A DNA stretch of 64,000 bases, from assembly GCF_030408755.1 (NCBI RefSeq), contig NZ_CP047209.1:496001-560000 (forward strand), given 5' to 3'. The position numbers and the translations under genes were made by a program. Source of the DNA: Corynebacterium felinum. GTDB taxonomy: Bacteria; Actinomycetota; Actinomycetes; Mycobacteriales; Mycobacteriaceae. Shown here one piece after another: positions 1 through 10,034 of the stretch (its first letter is position 1; each line of letters opens with the position of its first letter). The notes beneath the pieces are model-generated. The model was not told the origin of the DNA. It searched no databases and saw nothing but the letters and a program-made list of their open reading frames with translations.

Positions 1-1643
1 AGTACTCCTTTAACCGCTGTGCGTCGTGTCCGGTTGGTTGTGCGCTTGCGATTATTCGCCTGCTGCCCACCACCAGCACCTGCACCACCCATGGGTGCCC
101 CGCCTGCCATGGTTGATCCACGACCACCAGCACCACCAGCACCAGCACCAGTATTGGGATTGTTTCCTGTGCCTTGTCCGTTGTTGTAGGGGCTGTGACC
201 CCGATGGGACCCACCACCCGAACCAGAGCCCGAACCCGAACCGGAACCGACGCCAGAGCCGGTTGGGTTGTGTCCCCTACCAGTGTGCGACCCACCTGGG
301 CGATGGGAACCACCAACACCAGCACCATACCCACCTGCACCTGTACCTGTGCCTCTGCCACCACCGGTGCCGGTGCCGGTGGTGGTGTTGGTTCCTCCAA
401 CATGGTTGCTACCAGATTGGTGCGGCATCGTATGCGACACCCTATGATGCTGCGTGTTTCCACCGGTAATGTGTGACTGTGCTGTGCCACCAGCATAAGA
501 TCCACCACCATAGCCTGCACCTGCGCCTGCACCCCAACCAGTAGCATTACCAACACCACCATGTGTGGTTGGGTGTTGATGGGCATTAAGTGGGTTAATA
601 GTTGCAGGATCAAGCCCTAGCGCGGATTGCTGGGTTGCTACCTGATCTAACACCCGTTCAGCAAGTTCGTGGGGTTCAAGGTCAAGCTCCCTAGCTGCTT
701 GTTGGGTATTCTGTACCCAGTTGGTGGTAGTGATTGTGCTGGTTGCTTCGTTTGTGCTTCCTCCGCCTGCGCCTGCGGGTGCAGGTTCCATCAGGTGGCG
801 TGTTACAGGCATTGCTGCTGTTGCTGCGGTTGCAAGGGCTGTACGGAAGCCTTGGAGGAAAAGTTGTTCTGCTTGTTGGGCAACAACGATGCCTCCTTGG
901 GTGGTGCGGAGTGCGTTGACTTTAGCTACAGCTGCTGTCACCTGTGGGGCAAACCCTGGTGCGATTGCTGATAGCGCGGTGGTAGATTGTGCCATCAGTG
1001 CTGCATTCTGGGCGAAGTTCATGCCCGATTGCGCCATGGTGGTGATAGCGGTGTTTGCTTTTTCAAAGGGGGTGCCTTTGTTTGCTGCGATTAGTTCACT
1101 GGCCACGCTGTTTAACCGGTCGCTGATTTGTGTTGCTCGTTGAGCTAAACTTCCCCAAATATCTGCTGCTTCTATTGCTGCTGCGTTGTTGGTGGAAGCA
1201 AGAGCTGAGGCGAGTTGTTCTAAGCTTGCTGCTTGATGGACTACTGGTGGTGGGAAGTTGAATCCTTCGAATCCTAGGTCAGGGCGGGTAGGGAAATAGA
1301 CCCTGGGAAACATTGGGACTCCGGTTTCTTCCAGGATGCGGTCGAACTCATCGGTGGCAAACCGGTTCATGCCTGAAAGTGAGTAGTAGTTGGCATAGAG
1401 GTTTTCTTCCAACCATTTCACTTGACGTTCAAAGGCTGTGAGCATATCAAAGGCACTACCAGCCCCACCATGAAGAACCCGGCCGTGTTGTTCCCCGAGT
1501 TGGTCTAAACCACTCACCGAAGAAAAACCACCATCAAGTGGATTCCTTGCAGAGTACAAAGCAGCAGTATTGGATTCTTGGCTGAGTTGTTCAAGGGTGT
1601 GAACGCTGTCGATGATTTGTTGTTTATCCATGAAAAGGGTCAT
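1..1643 (-). CDS. Gly/His-rich ESX-substrate-like (PPE/WXG-like) protein, 3' end outside window
   Basis: An open reading frame runs from an ATG at 1643 to the window edge without a stop (547 codons visible). The ATG overlaps the TGA of the lipoprotein gene upstream (ATGA), and AGGAGG lies 6 bases before it, so the two are translationally coupled. The first ~290 residues are Ala/Gln-rich and predicted helical, with an AADIWGSLAQ segment (Trp-x-Gly type) and long Ala-rich helices like those of PPE/WXG100 secretion substrates. The rest is low-complexity Gly/Ser/Thr/His, ending in a basic Arg/Lys patch near the window edge. Resemblance to ESX substrates is inferred from composition and helix pattern; no function is assigned. 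The ORFs on the + strand here are shadows caused by the repetitive composition. Confidence 0.6.
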   Translation of the reverse strand, partial: MTLFMDKQQIIDSVHTLEQLSQESNTAALYSARNPLDGGFSSVSGLDQLGEQHGRVLHGGAGSAFDMLTAFERQVKWLEENLYANYYSLSGMNRFATDEFDRILEETGVPMFPRVYFPTRPDLGFEGFNFPPPVVHQAASLEQLASALASTNNAAAIEAADIWGSLAQRATQISDRLNSVASELIAANKGTPFEKANTAITTMAQSGMNFAQNAALMAQSTTALSAIAPGFAPQVTAAVAKVNALRTTQGGIVVAQQAEQLFLQGFRTALATAATAAMPVTRHLMEPAPAGAGGGSTNEATSTITTTNWVQNTQQAARELDLEPHELAERVLDQVATQQSALGLDPATINPLNAHQHPTTHGGVGNATGWGAGAGAGYGGGSYAGGTAQSHITGGNTQHHRVSHTMPHQSGSNHVGGTNTTTGTGTGGGRGTGTGAGGYGAGVGGSHRPGGSHTGRGHNPTGSGVGSGSGSGSGSGGGSHRGHSPYNNGQGTGNNPNTGAGAGGAGGRGSTMAGGAPMGGAGAGGGQQANNRKRTTNRTRRTAVKGV

Positions 1644-2275
1644 TGGAATCCTCCTTTGGTACGTAGTTTTTCAAGGGTTTTATACGCCTTCCAACACAAC
1701 TCATCCTTCGTTGGTGTGGCTTTACCAGTGTGTGAAAAAGCGATACTGATTCGCCCATGGGGCGTACTGATAGCAGCATCACAGTATTTGTCATCATCAA
1801 CTTGAGGCAGGTTACTGAAGTAAATGCGCTCATCAATCTCAGGGAAAGTCGCGTCAATAACCAACCCGTGATCACGCATCCAGGAATAGCGCGCAAAATG
1901 GGTTGAAACACTGAATGCTCCGTGTATGCCATCGGTAGTATGAACCTCGATCATGCCACAATCAATCATCGGAGATGAGTCCCGACTAGTCGGAGAGATT
2001 TTCTTTAATCCGATGTCTGCGAGTTGTTCTGGGGTGAAGGTGTCGCACAGATCGTACAGTGTGTTGTTGGGGTCAAACTTGTCGAAGGCCTCAACGTAGT
2101 CCCTGTTTGGTGGCAGCGGGATCATGCTGGGTTTGGGTGGCGACTCCCAGGTTTCAAAAGGATAGGTTTCTTCCGTAGTCGTGCTGTGTGCAGCCTCGGT
2201 GGTGTCCTGTGGTGGTGCGCAGCCAGATACCGCCACACCACAAGCAACGAGTGCTGCGAGAATACGTGTGCGCAT
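1640..2275 (-). CDS. DUF3558-like lipoprotein, copy 1
   Basis: A 211-residue secreted lipoprotein. The signal peptide starts MRTRILAAL and ends in a VSGC lipobox with Cys19, so it should be lipid-anchored to the outer face of the membrane. The mature part begins with a Thr/Glu/Pro-rich linker; a central YDLCDTFTPEQLADIGL motif matches the start of DUF3558-type actinobacterial lipoproteins (Cys followed by a helix ending in GL). The stop overlaps the start of the Gly/His-rich protein downstream. It is a close paralogue of the next gene (2433-3068). The role is unknown; the coupling suggests it works with the ESX-like protein at the cell surface. Confidence 0.75.
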   Translation of the reverse strand: MRTRILAALVACGVAVSGCAPPQDTTEAAHSTTTEETYPFETWESPPKPSMIPLPPNRDYVEAFDKFDPNNTLYDLCDTFTPEQLADIGLKKISPTSRDSSPMIDCGMIEVHTTDGIHGAFSVSTHFARYSWMRDHGLVIDATFPEIDERIYFSNLPQVDDDKYCDAAISTPHGRISIAFSHTGKATPTKDELCWKAYKTLEKLRTKGGFQ

Positions 2276-2332
2276 AAAGTCCTCTCTTAAAACACATGTG
2301 TTGGCCTAGGGTTTTGTGCCCTTATATATAAA

Positions 2333-2359
2333 GACTGGGAAAAGGGGCTTTGCGTTCCC
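2333..2359 (-). promoter_or_regulatory. ECF-sigma-like promoter of lipoprotein copy 1
   Basis: On the minus strand GGGAAC (2359-2354) is followed after 18 bases by GTC (2335-2333) and then TTTATATATA. The same block, with the same 18-base spacing, lies upstream of whiB (3652-3626). GGAAC-N18-GTC resembles ECF-sigma promoters (SigH/SigM type GGAAT-N-GTT). The sigma factor is not known. Confidence 0.4.
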
Positions 2360-2432
2360 AAAATTTTTTTCCCACCCACACTCTCCACCCCTATGCGGGG
2401 GTAAATGATGGTGGTGGTTGGTGCTGAGGGTT

Positions 2433-3068
2433 TTAGGTGAAGTTGCCTTTGGTACGTAGTTTTTCAAGGGTTTCATACGCCTTCCAACACAACTCATCTT
2501 TTGTCGGCTTACCATCACCAGAGTAGGTATAGGTGATGCTGATACGGCCATGTGATGTACTGACGGCAGCATCACAGTGTCTATTTGTATTCCCTTGAGG
2601 CAGGTTGCTGAAGTAGATGCGCTCATCAATACCGGGGAACGTCGCATCAATAATCAACCCATGATCGCGAAGCCAGGAATAACGAGCAAAATGGGTGGAT
2701 ACATTAAATCCACCATTTTGCCCATCCACAAGGTTTGTTTCTCGCATGCCACAATCAATGAAAGGCTTAGATTCCCTATTGGTGACGGTATCCTTTTCGA
2801 GTCCGATGTCTGCGAGTTGTTCTGGGGTGAGTGTGTCGCACAGATCGTACAGTGTGTTGTTGGGGTCAAACTTGTCGAAGGCCTCAACGTATTCCCTGTC
2901 TGGTGGCAGGGGGATCATGGTGGGTTTGGGTGGTGATTCCCAGGTTTCAAAGGGATAGGTTTCTTCAGTAGTTGTGGTGTGCGCGGATTGGGTGTCCTGT
3001 GGTGGTGCGCAGCCAGAAAGTGTCACGGCGCAACAGGTGGCAAGTACTGTGAAAATACGTGTGCGCAT
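2433..3068 (-). CDS. DUF3558-like lipoprotein, copy 2
   Basis: A 211-residue paralogue of the lipoprotein encoded just downstream (1640-2275): the linker, the FETWESPPKP segment and the YDLCDTLTPEQLADIGL motif are nearly identical, while the second half has diverged. I start it at the ATG at 3068, preceded by GGGAGG four bases away; a longer in-frame ORF to 3128 would place 20 unrelated residues before the signal peptide. The lipobox is LSGC with Cys20. The two genes are a local tandem duplication, each with its own upstream region. Function unknown. Confidence 0.75.
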   Translation of the reverse strand: MRTRIFTVLATCCAVTLSGCAPPQDTQSAHTTTTEETYPFETWESPPKPTMIPLPPDREYVEAFDKFDPNNTLYDLCDTLTPEQLADIGLEKDTVTNRESKPFIDCGMRETNLVDGQNGGFNVSTHFARYSWLRDHGLIIDATFPGIDERIYFSNLPQGNTNRHCDAAVSTSHGRISITYTYSGDGKPTKDELCWKAYETLEKLRTKGNFT

Positions 3069-3212
3069 TAAACCTCCCGTGGGGTTGTGCTGTAGGTAGT
3101 TCTGTGCCCCAATATATAAACACTGCACAATGGGTGTGGAAGTTGGATCCCCCTTGTGCTTTTGCGAGGTTGCATGGTGGTGGCGTCGTCAAGCATGCAG
3201 CGCCGCTGGGGG

Positions 3213-3530
3213 TTACACCGCACGCTGTTGGGGCACCACGGATACTCGAAGTAGGCGGCGCTGGTTGATCAGCTCCCATCGCTCCGATTCATTCAAGCCA
3301 CCCCACACCCCATAGGGCTCATGGTAGGTCAGTGCGTGCTCCAAGCAATCCTGGCGTACGGGGCAGCCGCGGCAAATCGACTTCGCGCGGCGCTCTTGCA
3401 GCACTTTCGGCTTGCCCCGCACATAGTCGGGGGCGTAAAAAATATCTGCATCCTCGTATCGGCATGCGCTATGCAGCTGCCATTCCCAATGATTGCTGAT
3501 TGGGCGGGGTGTGCGCGGTGTGTTGGACAT
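3213..3530 (-). CDS. whcB: WhiB-family iron-sulphur transcription factor
   Basis: A 105-residue WhiB-family regulator. Four cysteines (Cys23, Cys53, Cys56, Cys62) in the C-x29-C-x2-C-x5-C arrangement should bind a [4Fe-4S] cluster; the GVWGG turn is at 74-78 and a basic Arg-rich tail follows. The family senses redox or nitric oxide and binds the primary sigma factor. I chose the ATG at 3530, preceded by AAAGGATC; the longer ORF to 3677 lacks family similarity. The position beside sigD matches C. glutamicum whcB (cg0695) and M. tuberculosis whiB3, so the symbol rests on synteny. An ECF-like promoter lies ~100 bases upstream. Confidence 0.85.
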   Translation of the reverse strand: MSNTPRTPRPISNHWEWQLHSACRYEDADIFYAPDYVRGKPKVLQERRAKSICRGCPVRQDCLEHALTYHEPYGVWGGLNESERWELINQRRLLRVSVVPQQRAV

Positions 3531-3625
3531 GGTGTGCGATCCTTTCGTGTTGGCAAAGGTGAAAAATGCGATCTGGGAGGAGTCATGAAGCCACCAGTAG
3601 TGGAAAAAACTTCTCATATAGTTAA

Positions 3626-3652
3626 GACTGGAAAAAACGCGTTTGCGTTCCC
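3626..3652 (-). promoter_or_regulatory. ECF-sigma-like promoter of whiB (whiB-sigD intergenic region)
   Basis: Minus-strand GGGAAC (3652-3647), 18 bases, then GTC (3628-3626). About 20 bases around it closely match the region upstream of lipoprotein copy 1 (2333-2359). It lies in the 448-base divergent gap between whiB and sigD (3531-3978); the sigD side of that gap shows only an AAAGG ribosome-binding site and no promoter I can assign with confidence. Confidence 0.4.
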
Positions 3653-3978
3653 ACTTTTTTGCACACCGGTCAACCACGGGGGTGAACCGGGCAGGTAGAC
3701 GGGAGAAGGGAAATGGGTAAACGCGCCCAATAGCTGAGGGGGATGGTGGGGAGAAGAAGTAGCTAAAAGTGGTAACTTTTTGGGCAAAGCAGTCGTTTTT
3801 CGCCCCTAGGCGAAGTGGGCTTGTAAGATTGGAATCGATTTATGCGCATCGTGGAAAAATCAGACACATGCGCATCCCTTCAGCCCCCACAGATTGTCGG
3901 ACTGTAATGTCAGAGAAATATAGGGGCTGATTAAATGTGGAATGTGAAATAACTGTCTTAAGTTAAGTAAAGGCCTGG

Positions 3979-4548
3979 ATGTCGATGAGTGAAACTGAAC
4001 AGCTTCTCGCGGAACTTGTTCCGGCGGCAAGCAGCGGTGATGCTCGCGCACTACAAGAAGTTATTGGAATCATTCACCCCATGATTTTGCGCTATGCGCG
4101 CGCCCGAATCAGTGGAGGGCGGCACCCCACCGCCGAAGACGTAACGCAGGAAATTCTGCTGGCAGTCGCCACATCCATCGGGAACTTCGTTGACCGCGGG
4201 CGACCCTTCATGGCCTTCGTGTACGGCATTGCATCCAACAAAGTAGCAGACGCACACCGCAGCTATTCCAGGGATCTTTCCAACCCCACAGAAGAAGTGC
4301 CAGACGAAGCTGTGGACCGGGAAACGCCGGAGGAATATGCGCTGGTCACAGCTGGTAGTAACAGAGTGCGTGAGCTTCTCGATTTATTAAGTGAGAAGCC
4401 TCGTGAAATTCTCATCTTGAGAGTGTTCGTTGGGCTGTCGGCTGAAGAAACTGCCGAAATTGTAGGGAGCACACCCGGCGCAGTTCGAGTGGCACAACAC
4501 CGTGCCCTCGCAACTTTGCGCAAGGCTATTGAGCAGGAGATGGATTAG
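3979..4548 (+). CDS. sigD: ECF RNA polymerase sigma factor SigD
   Basis: A 189-residue group 4 sigma factor (187 from the second ATG at 3985). Region 2 (roughly residues 33-90) contains the helix with EDVTQEILLAVATSI and the FVYGIASNKVADAHR -10 recognition segment; region 4 (about 140-185) has REILILRVFVGLSAEETAEI followed by a helix-turn-helix. In C. glutamicum and mycobacteria SigD controls mycomembrane and peptidoglycan remodelling genes. The anti-sigma gene starts directly after the stop, so the two are co-transcribed. Confidence 0.92.
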   Translation: MSMSETEQLLAELVPAASSGDARALQEVIGIIHPMILRYARARISGGRHPTAEDVTQEILLAVATSIGNFVDRGRPFMAFVYGIASNKVADAHRSYSRDLSNPTEEVPDEAVDRETPEEYALVTAGSNRVRELLDLLSEKPREILILRVFVGLSAEETAEIVGSTPGAVRVAQHRALATLRKAIEQEMD

Positions 4549-5556
4549 ATGACTGACCGACGTCGCCAAGAAGGCGGTCAGAATGAGTTGGGCTTTGACG
4601 GCCAGATCGAAGATGTTGCCGTCTTAGCAGAAACAGACGCATTCTTGACCGACCTGTCCCGTGGCGTTGATCGCAGCGAAGGCGAGGACCTCATCGCCGG
4701 ACTGTTACTTGAGCTGCGTGACTACGCACACGCAGACATGCCCGCACCCCCAACGCTGGTGGATTTGGGGTTGGAGAAGCCTTGCGAACAGGGCAGTGAA
4801 GAAGACTGTGCGGATGAACCCAAGGAGTTCGACGAGCACGCTGGAGACCACGCTGACGACACTTCCATGTTGCCGGTGGTCGCTGAAGCCCCAGACGCTG
4901 AGCTGAAGCCTGAGACTGAAACAGCAGGCGATGTCATTGATTTTGCAGCGCAAAAACAAAAGCGCCAGCGCGATCACACCCGCCGTGGGTTTGGTCGCAT
5001 TGCCTCCGGTTTCGTGGGTGCGGCGGCAGCCACGCTGATCATTGCTGGTGGTGGCACCGCAGTGTTCAATGCTGGCGAAGGCAGCCCACTGTATGGGCTG
5101 AACCAGCGCTTCTTCGGTGGCACATCTGCGGTGGATAAGGAACATAAGGCTACTGTGGTTGAGCTGGCGTCGACGTTGGAAGAAGTCACTTCAAGGACCG
5201 AAAGTGGTGATGTTGAAGGCGCACGTCAGCTTCTTGAGCAGGCACAAGAGATGGTGAATCGACTCAACGAGGGTGATCGCAACAAGATGCAGCCTAAGGT
5301 TGATCGTGCGGATGTGCAGCTGTCGACCATCACTGTCACCCCACCACCTGTGACTGAAACTGTGACTACTACGATTACGCTCACCCCTGAGCCTTCGCCG
5401 CGCCCGCCCGCACCAGTGCAGGTTCCTACTTCGGAGCCAAATGTGGACGATATCCCAGCTATTCCTTCGTCGATAGCGCCGGTCCCTGGTGAGCCGCAGC
5501 CACCTACACTGGTGGAGGATCGCCCCCTGACGGTTCCTGAGGAATACCGTAACTAA
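4549..5556 (+). CDS. rsdA: Anti-sigma-D factor RsdA
   Basis: A 335-residue single-pass membrane protein. The acidic cytoplasmic N-terminus carries the SigD-binding segment (ELGFDGQIEDVAVLAETDAFLTDL is split here: residues ~13-36). An Ala/Gly-rich membrane segment lies at about 150-172 (FVGAAAATLIIAGGG), followed by an extracellular coiled region and a Thr/Pro-rich tail typical of a wall-spanning linker. It should hold SigD inactive until released, by proteolysis in the mycobacterial case. The start codon follows the sigD stop with no gap and AGGAG lies within the sigD end, so translation is coupled. Confidence 0.88.
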   Translation: MTDRRRQEGGQNELGFDGQIEDVAVLAETDAFLTDLSRGVDRSEGEDLIAGLLLELRDYAHADMPAPPTLVDLGLEKPCEQGSEEDCADEPKEFDEHAGDHADDTSMLPVVAEAPDAELKPETETAGDVIDFAAQKQKRQRDHTRRGFGRIASGFVGAAAATLIIAGGGTAVFNAGEGSPLYGLNQRFFGGTSAVDKEHKATVVELASTLEEVTSRTESGDVEGARQLLEQAQEMVNRLNEGDRNKMQPKVDRADVQLSTITVTPPPVTETVTTTITLTPEPSPRPPAPVQVPTSEPNVDDIPAIPSSIAPVPGEPQPPTLVEDRPLTVPEEYRN

Positions 5557-5576
5557 TATTTTTCCCTCTCTTGTTT

Positions 5577-5627
5577 AAACTCCCCGCCGTTGCATCCACG
5601 AAATGTGGACGTAGCTGCGGGGAGTTT
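5577..5627. terminator. Bidirectional terminator between rsdA and the DUF5319 gene
   Basis: A perfect 11-bp stem (AAACTCCCCGC at 5577-5587 with GCGGGGAGTTT at 5617-5627) with a smaller TCCACGAAATGTGGA hairpin in its loop. It lies between convergent genes and can serve both. Confidence 0.75.
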
Positions 5628-5670
5628 GTGCGTATCGACGCCGCCATCAACGCCGTCGACAAGCGTGCTG

Positions 5671-6030
5671 TTAGCGCAGCTGCGCGTTGAGCCCATCGAG
5701 GTAGCCGAGGCAGTAGTCCCACGGCACGTAGGCGTTGGGGTTGGGTTGGGCGCTGGGCTCGTGCACGGGGGCGAGTTCCCCGGCGAGGGTGGCGAGCATG
5801 TTGCCTTCCATGATGTCCCAGTCGTAGAAGTGTTGTTCGTCGCAGTCGTCGCAGTAGAAGAAAATTCCGTTGATGCCATGTGGTGTGAGTACGGTGCGGA
5901 AGCGGCGAACCAGGTCGAGTTCTTGGCTGAGGAGGGCGCGTTCGTCTTCGCTTAGGGGTGGCGCTTGCTCGTCTTCGTCGAGGAACGACGCCGGATCATT
6001 GGGGTCGTCGGCGAAGGGGTCGCGGGGCAT
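5671..6030 (-). CDS. DUF5319 family protein
   Basis: A 119-residue acidic protein of the actinobacterial DUF5319 family. It starts MPRDPFADDPNDP, has a CDDCDEQHFYDW segment (a possible metal-binding Cys pair) and a C-terminal PWDYCLGYLDGL motif. The function is not known. Its place between rsdA and guaB2 is the same in M. tuberculosis (Rv3412) and C. glutamicum. The start could also be the GTG at 6048; a TATGAA box just before the ATG at 6030 fits a leaderless transcript. Confidence 0.8.
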   Translation of the reverse strand: MPRDPFADDPNDPASFLDEDEQAPPLSEDERALLSQELDLVRRFRTVLTPHGINGIFFYCDDCDEQHFYDWDIMEGNMLATLAGELAPVHEPSAQPNPNAYVPWDYCLGYLDGLNAQLR

Positions 6031-6319
6031 TTGCCATTCATAGTTCACACTCAACAACACTAAAGTGGTGTAGCAAAAGTATCAAACCCTTGTCAGGGGG
6101 AAAATTTGTGAATTTTTTGTAGACTTTTCTCACAGTTTGTGTGCGCTGAGTGTATCCGTGGGCACACAATTGCCACCTTGGCGCACATTACAGCTAGTCT
6201 TAAGAGAACTTCAGTACTTGCTTTTCTTATCACTAGGTTCAGCGATGTGCGATGTTCTAGCATAAAATCCACACCTTCATGTGGTGGGGCATACACCATT
6301 TCTTTGGCAGGAGGAATAA

Positions 6320-7846
<1,527 letters not shown>

Positions 7847-7862
7847 AATCTAGTTTTCTCCA

Positions 7863-7916
7863 AGCGCCCTTCCTCCCGTTTCGCTTTTTCAGCGCAACGG
7901 GAGAAAGGGTGCTTTC
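7863..7916 (+). terminator. Terminator of guaB2
   Basis: A long imperfect hairpin: AGCGCCCTTCCTCCCGTTTCGC, a T-rich loop, then GCGCAACGGGAGAAAGGGTGCT, followed by TT. It separates guaB2 from the repeat array. Confidence 0.75.
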
Positions 7917-7950
7917 GCATGTGCACCACAGAATTCTCGCTATCACTGCT

Positions 7951-8435
7951 AACTCGACTTCTAGCTTCATAGGGGCATCGGATAAAGAAGCCACAAGTGA
8001 ATTGGTCGAGTTTGCTCGTGGAAATGTGTGATTGGGGGATGCGGGGGGAGGGGAAGTGGGGTAACTCGACTTTTTTGTGTGTGGGTGGGTGGAATTGGTG
8101 TGTGTTGGTGAATTGGTCGAGTTTCGTGCGCGTTTCGGGGGTTACTCGACCTTTAGCTGTGAGGGGTGTGCTTGTGGGGCGTGGTTTCCGGATTGGTCGA
8201 GTTTGCTGGTGGAGATGAGTGGTTGGAGGTTGCGGTGTGGGGAGGGGGAAATGGGGTTACTCGACCTTTTTGTGTGTGGGTGGGTGGAATTGGTGTGTGT
8301 TGGTGAATTGGTCGAGTTTGCTTGTGGAGATGAGTGGCTGAGGGGATGTGGGGCGGAGAGGGGAAGTGGGGTAACTCGACCTTTAGCTTCGAGGAGGCCT
8401 GTGCGTGGGGGTTTGGTGGTGGAAAGGTCGAGTTA
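7951..8435. repeat. Array A: five CTCGAC-N45/46-GTCGAG inverted-repeat units (guaB2-guaB3 gap)
   Basis: Left half-sites CTCGAC start at 7953, 8065, 8145, 8260 and 8375; right half-sites GTCGAG start at 8005, 8116, 8196, 8311 and 8427. The start-to-start distance is 51 or 52 in every unit. Typical ends are GTTACTCGACCTTT and AATTGGTCGAGTT. Units 2 and 4 are almost identical inside; the others differ. Gaps between units vary (23-58 bases). The strand is G/T-rich. ORFs across this stretch have repetitive products and I treat them as chance. The remaining 8436-8661 is the guaB3 leader, with no further repeat. Confidence 0.9.
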
Positions 8436-8661
8436 CCGATGGGGTGTTGGGCGCGTTGGGGTGCTGGTAGCAGAGATTCAGGAGTGGTTGGGGTGTGTTT
8501 CTGTGTGGCGGATGAAAAGTTCGCGGAAGGTGGTGCGTGGGAGGTAGAATACTGATCTTGTTACTCTCCGCGTCAGTTTTGCGGTGTGCGGGAATGGTCC
8601 TATCACACTTTGAAAGTGCGTGTGGCGCGGTTTTCTACGAGAAGGAACGAAGCTTAAAGCT

Positions 8662-9804
8662 ATGCGTGATTACATTGAAATCGGTATCGGGCGTGAGGCT
8701 CGCCGGACCTATTCCCTCACCAATGTGCGGGTCCAGCCTGCCCGCCGCACTCGCTCATCCAAGGACGTAGATACCTCCTGGCACATTGACGCATATTCCT
8801 TCAAAATCCCTGTGGTCAGCCACCCAACTGATGCGCTGGGTAGCCCAGAGTTCGTCATCGAGATGGATCGCCTCGGTGGTCTTGGTGTGATCAATGCGGA
8901 AGGTTTGCTTGCCCGCCACGCTGATTTCGACCAGGCGATTGCTGAGTTTGCCGCCGCGAACCTGGGCGAGGATGGTGAGTATGTGTTGCCGTCGGCAAGC
9001 ATTGCGAAGTTGCAGGAGCTGCACGCCGCACCGATCGACCTCGACCTTTTGACCGAGCGTATTCAGCAAGTGCGTGCTTCCGGCGCGACTGTGGCTGTGC
9101 GTGTCTCCCCGCAGCGTGCCCGCGAGCTTGCGCCGATTGTGATCAAGGCGGGTGCGGAGCTGCTGTTCATTCAGGGTGCCGTGGTGTCTGCTGAGCACGT
9201 TGCCGCTGAGGGTGAGCCGCTGAACTTGAAGGAGTTCATCTCTACTCTCGAAATCCCTGTTGTTGTTGGTGGTGTGCATGATTACACCACTGCGTTGCAC
9301 TTGATGCGCACCGGCGCGGTTGGTGTGATTGTCGGTTCGGGTGTTAATACTGCGGAGTCGCTGGCAATTCAGCCGTCGATGGCTACCGCTATTGCGGATG
9401 TTGCTGCTGCCCGCCGCGATTACTTGGATGAAACTGGTGGGCGCTACGTGCATATTCTTGCCGACGGCGAAATCTACAACACCGGCAACATGATCGCCGC
9501 CATCGCCTGCGGTGCCGACGCCGTGATCCTGGGCTCCCCACTTGCCGCTGCTGCTGAGGCACCAGGTCAAGGCTTTTACTGGCCATCGACTCTGGGGCAT
9601 CCTCGTTTCCCACGCGGCATTGTGGATGTGGTGCATGATAGCTTCCTTGGGCCACGCCCACGCTTGGAGCAGATTTTGCACGGGCCTTCCCAGGACCCGT
9701 TCGGTGCCCAGAATTTTGTTGGCGGGCTGCGTCGCGCGGTAGCAAAGTGCGGCTATGAGGATCTGAAGAGCTTCCAGAGGGTGGATTTGTCCATCGAGCT
9801 CTAA
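8662..9804 (+). CDS. guaB3: GuaB3 family IMP dehydrogenase-related protein
   Basis: 380 residues from the ATG at 8662; the upstream extension to 8620 has no family similarity. It is a TIM-barrel protein of the IMPDH/GMP reductase family without the CBS pair that guaB2 has: it starts MRDYIEIGIG and goes straight from VINAEGLLARH to the phosphate-binding loops ILADGEIYNTGN and ACGADAVILGSPLA. The catalytic Cys loop of IMPDH (SICTTR) is not recognisable. GuaB3 was long called a second IMPDH; a cyanobacterial member is reported to act as a GMP reductase. The order guaB2-guaB3 is conserved in actinobacteria. Confidence 0.88.
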   Translation: MRDYIEIGIGREARRTYSLTNVRVQPARRTRSSKDVDTSWHIDAYSFKIPVVSHPTDALGSPEFVIEMDRLGGLGVINAEGLLARHADFDQAIAEFAAANLGEDGEYVLPSASIAKLQELHAAPIDLDLLTERIQQVRASGATVAVRVSPQRARELAPIVIKAGAELLFIQGAVVSAEHVAAEGEPLNLKEFISTLEIPVVVGGVHDYTTALHLMRTGAVGVIVGSGVNTAESLAIQPSMATAIADVAAARRDYLDETGGRYVHILADGEIYNTGNMIAAIACGADAVILGSPLAAAAEAPGQGFYWPSTLGHPRFPRGIVDVVHDSFLGPRPRLEQILHGPSQDPFGAQNFVGGLRRAVAKCGYEDLKSFQRVDLSIEL

Positions 9805-9896
9805 GCGCTGTGCGCTGCGTATTGCTGTGTGGGGTTAAGGAATACGCACCAGTTGCATGCGCCGCGACTGTAAGTCACGAGGTTTGCGGTTAAGAG

Positions 9897-9947
9897 AAAA
9901 ATCCTTGGGTCCCCTTTCGTTCGTGAAGGGGTATCCAAGGATTTTTT
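9897..9947 (+). terminator. Terminator of guaB3
   Basis: Strong hairpin: AAAATCCTTGGGTCCCCTTT pairs with AAGGGGTATCCAAGGATTTT around a CGTTCGTG loop and ends in a run of T. Symmetric enough to stop transcription from both sides, including the DMT exporter gene that ends at 10035. Confidence 0.9.
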
Positions 9948-10034
9948 ATGTGCACATTCTGTGAGTCTGAAGCAGCACAAGGCTTAGGGTATGCAGGTGT
10001 GTGCGTGGCTTATCGTTGTGGGGAGGGGGTGGGC

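Noticed and set aside
26..1143. Several + strand ORFs at the window start
   Set aside because: They are antisense to the Gly/His-rich gene and consist of His/Cys/Trp-rich low-complexity sequence.
8077..8547. 156-codon ORF through array A, and similar ORFs through arrays B and E
   Set aside because: The products are repetitive translations of the repeat and have no ribosome-binding site.
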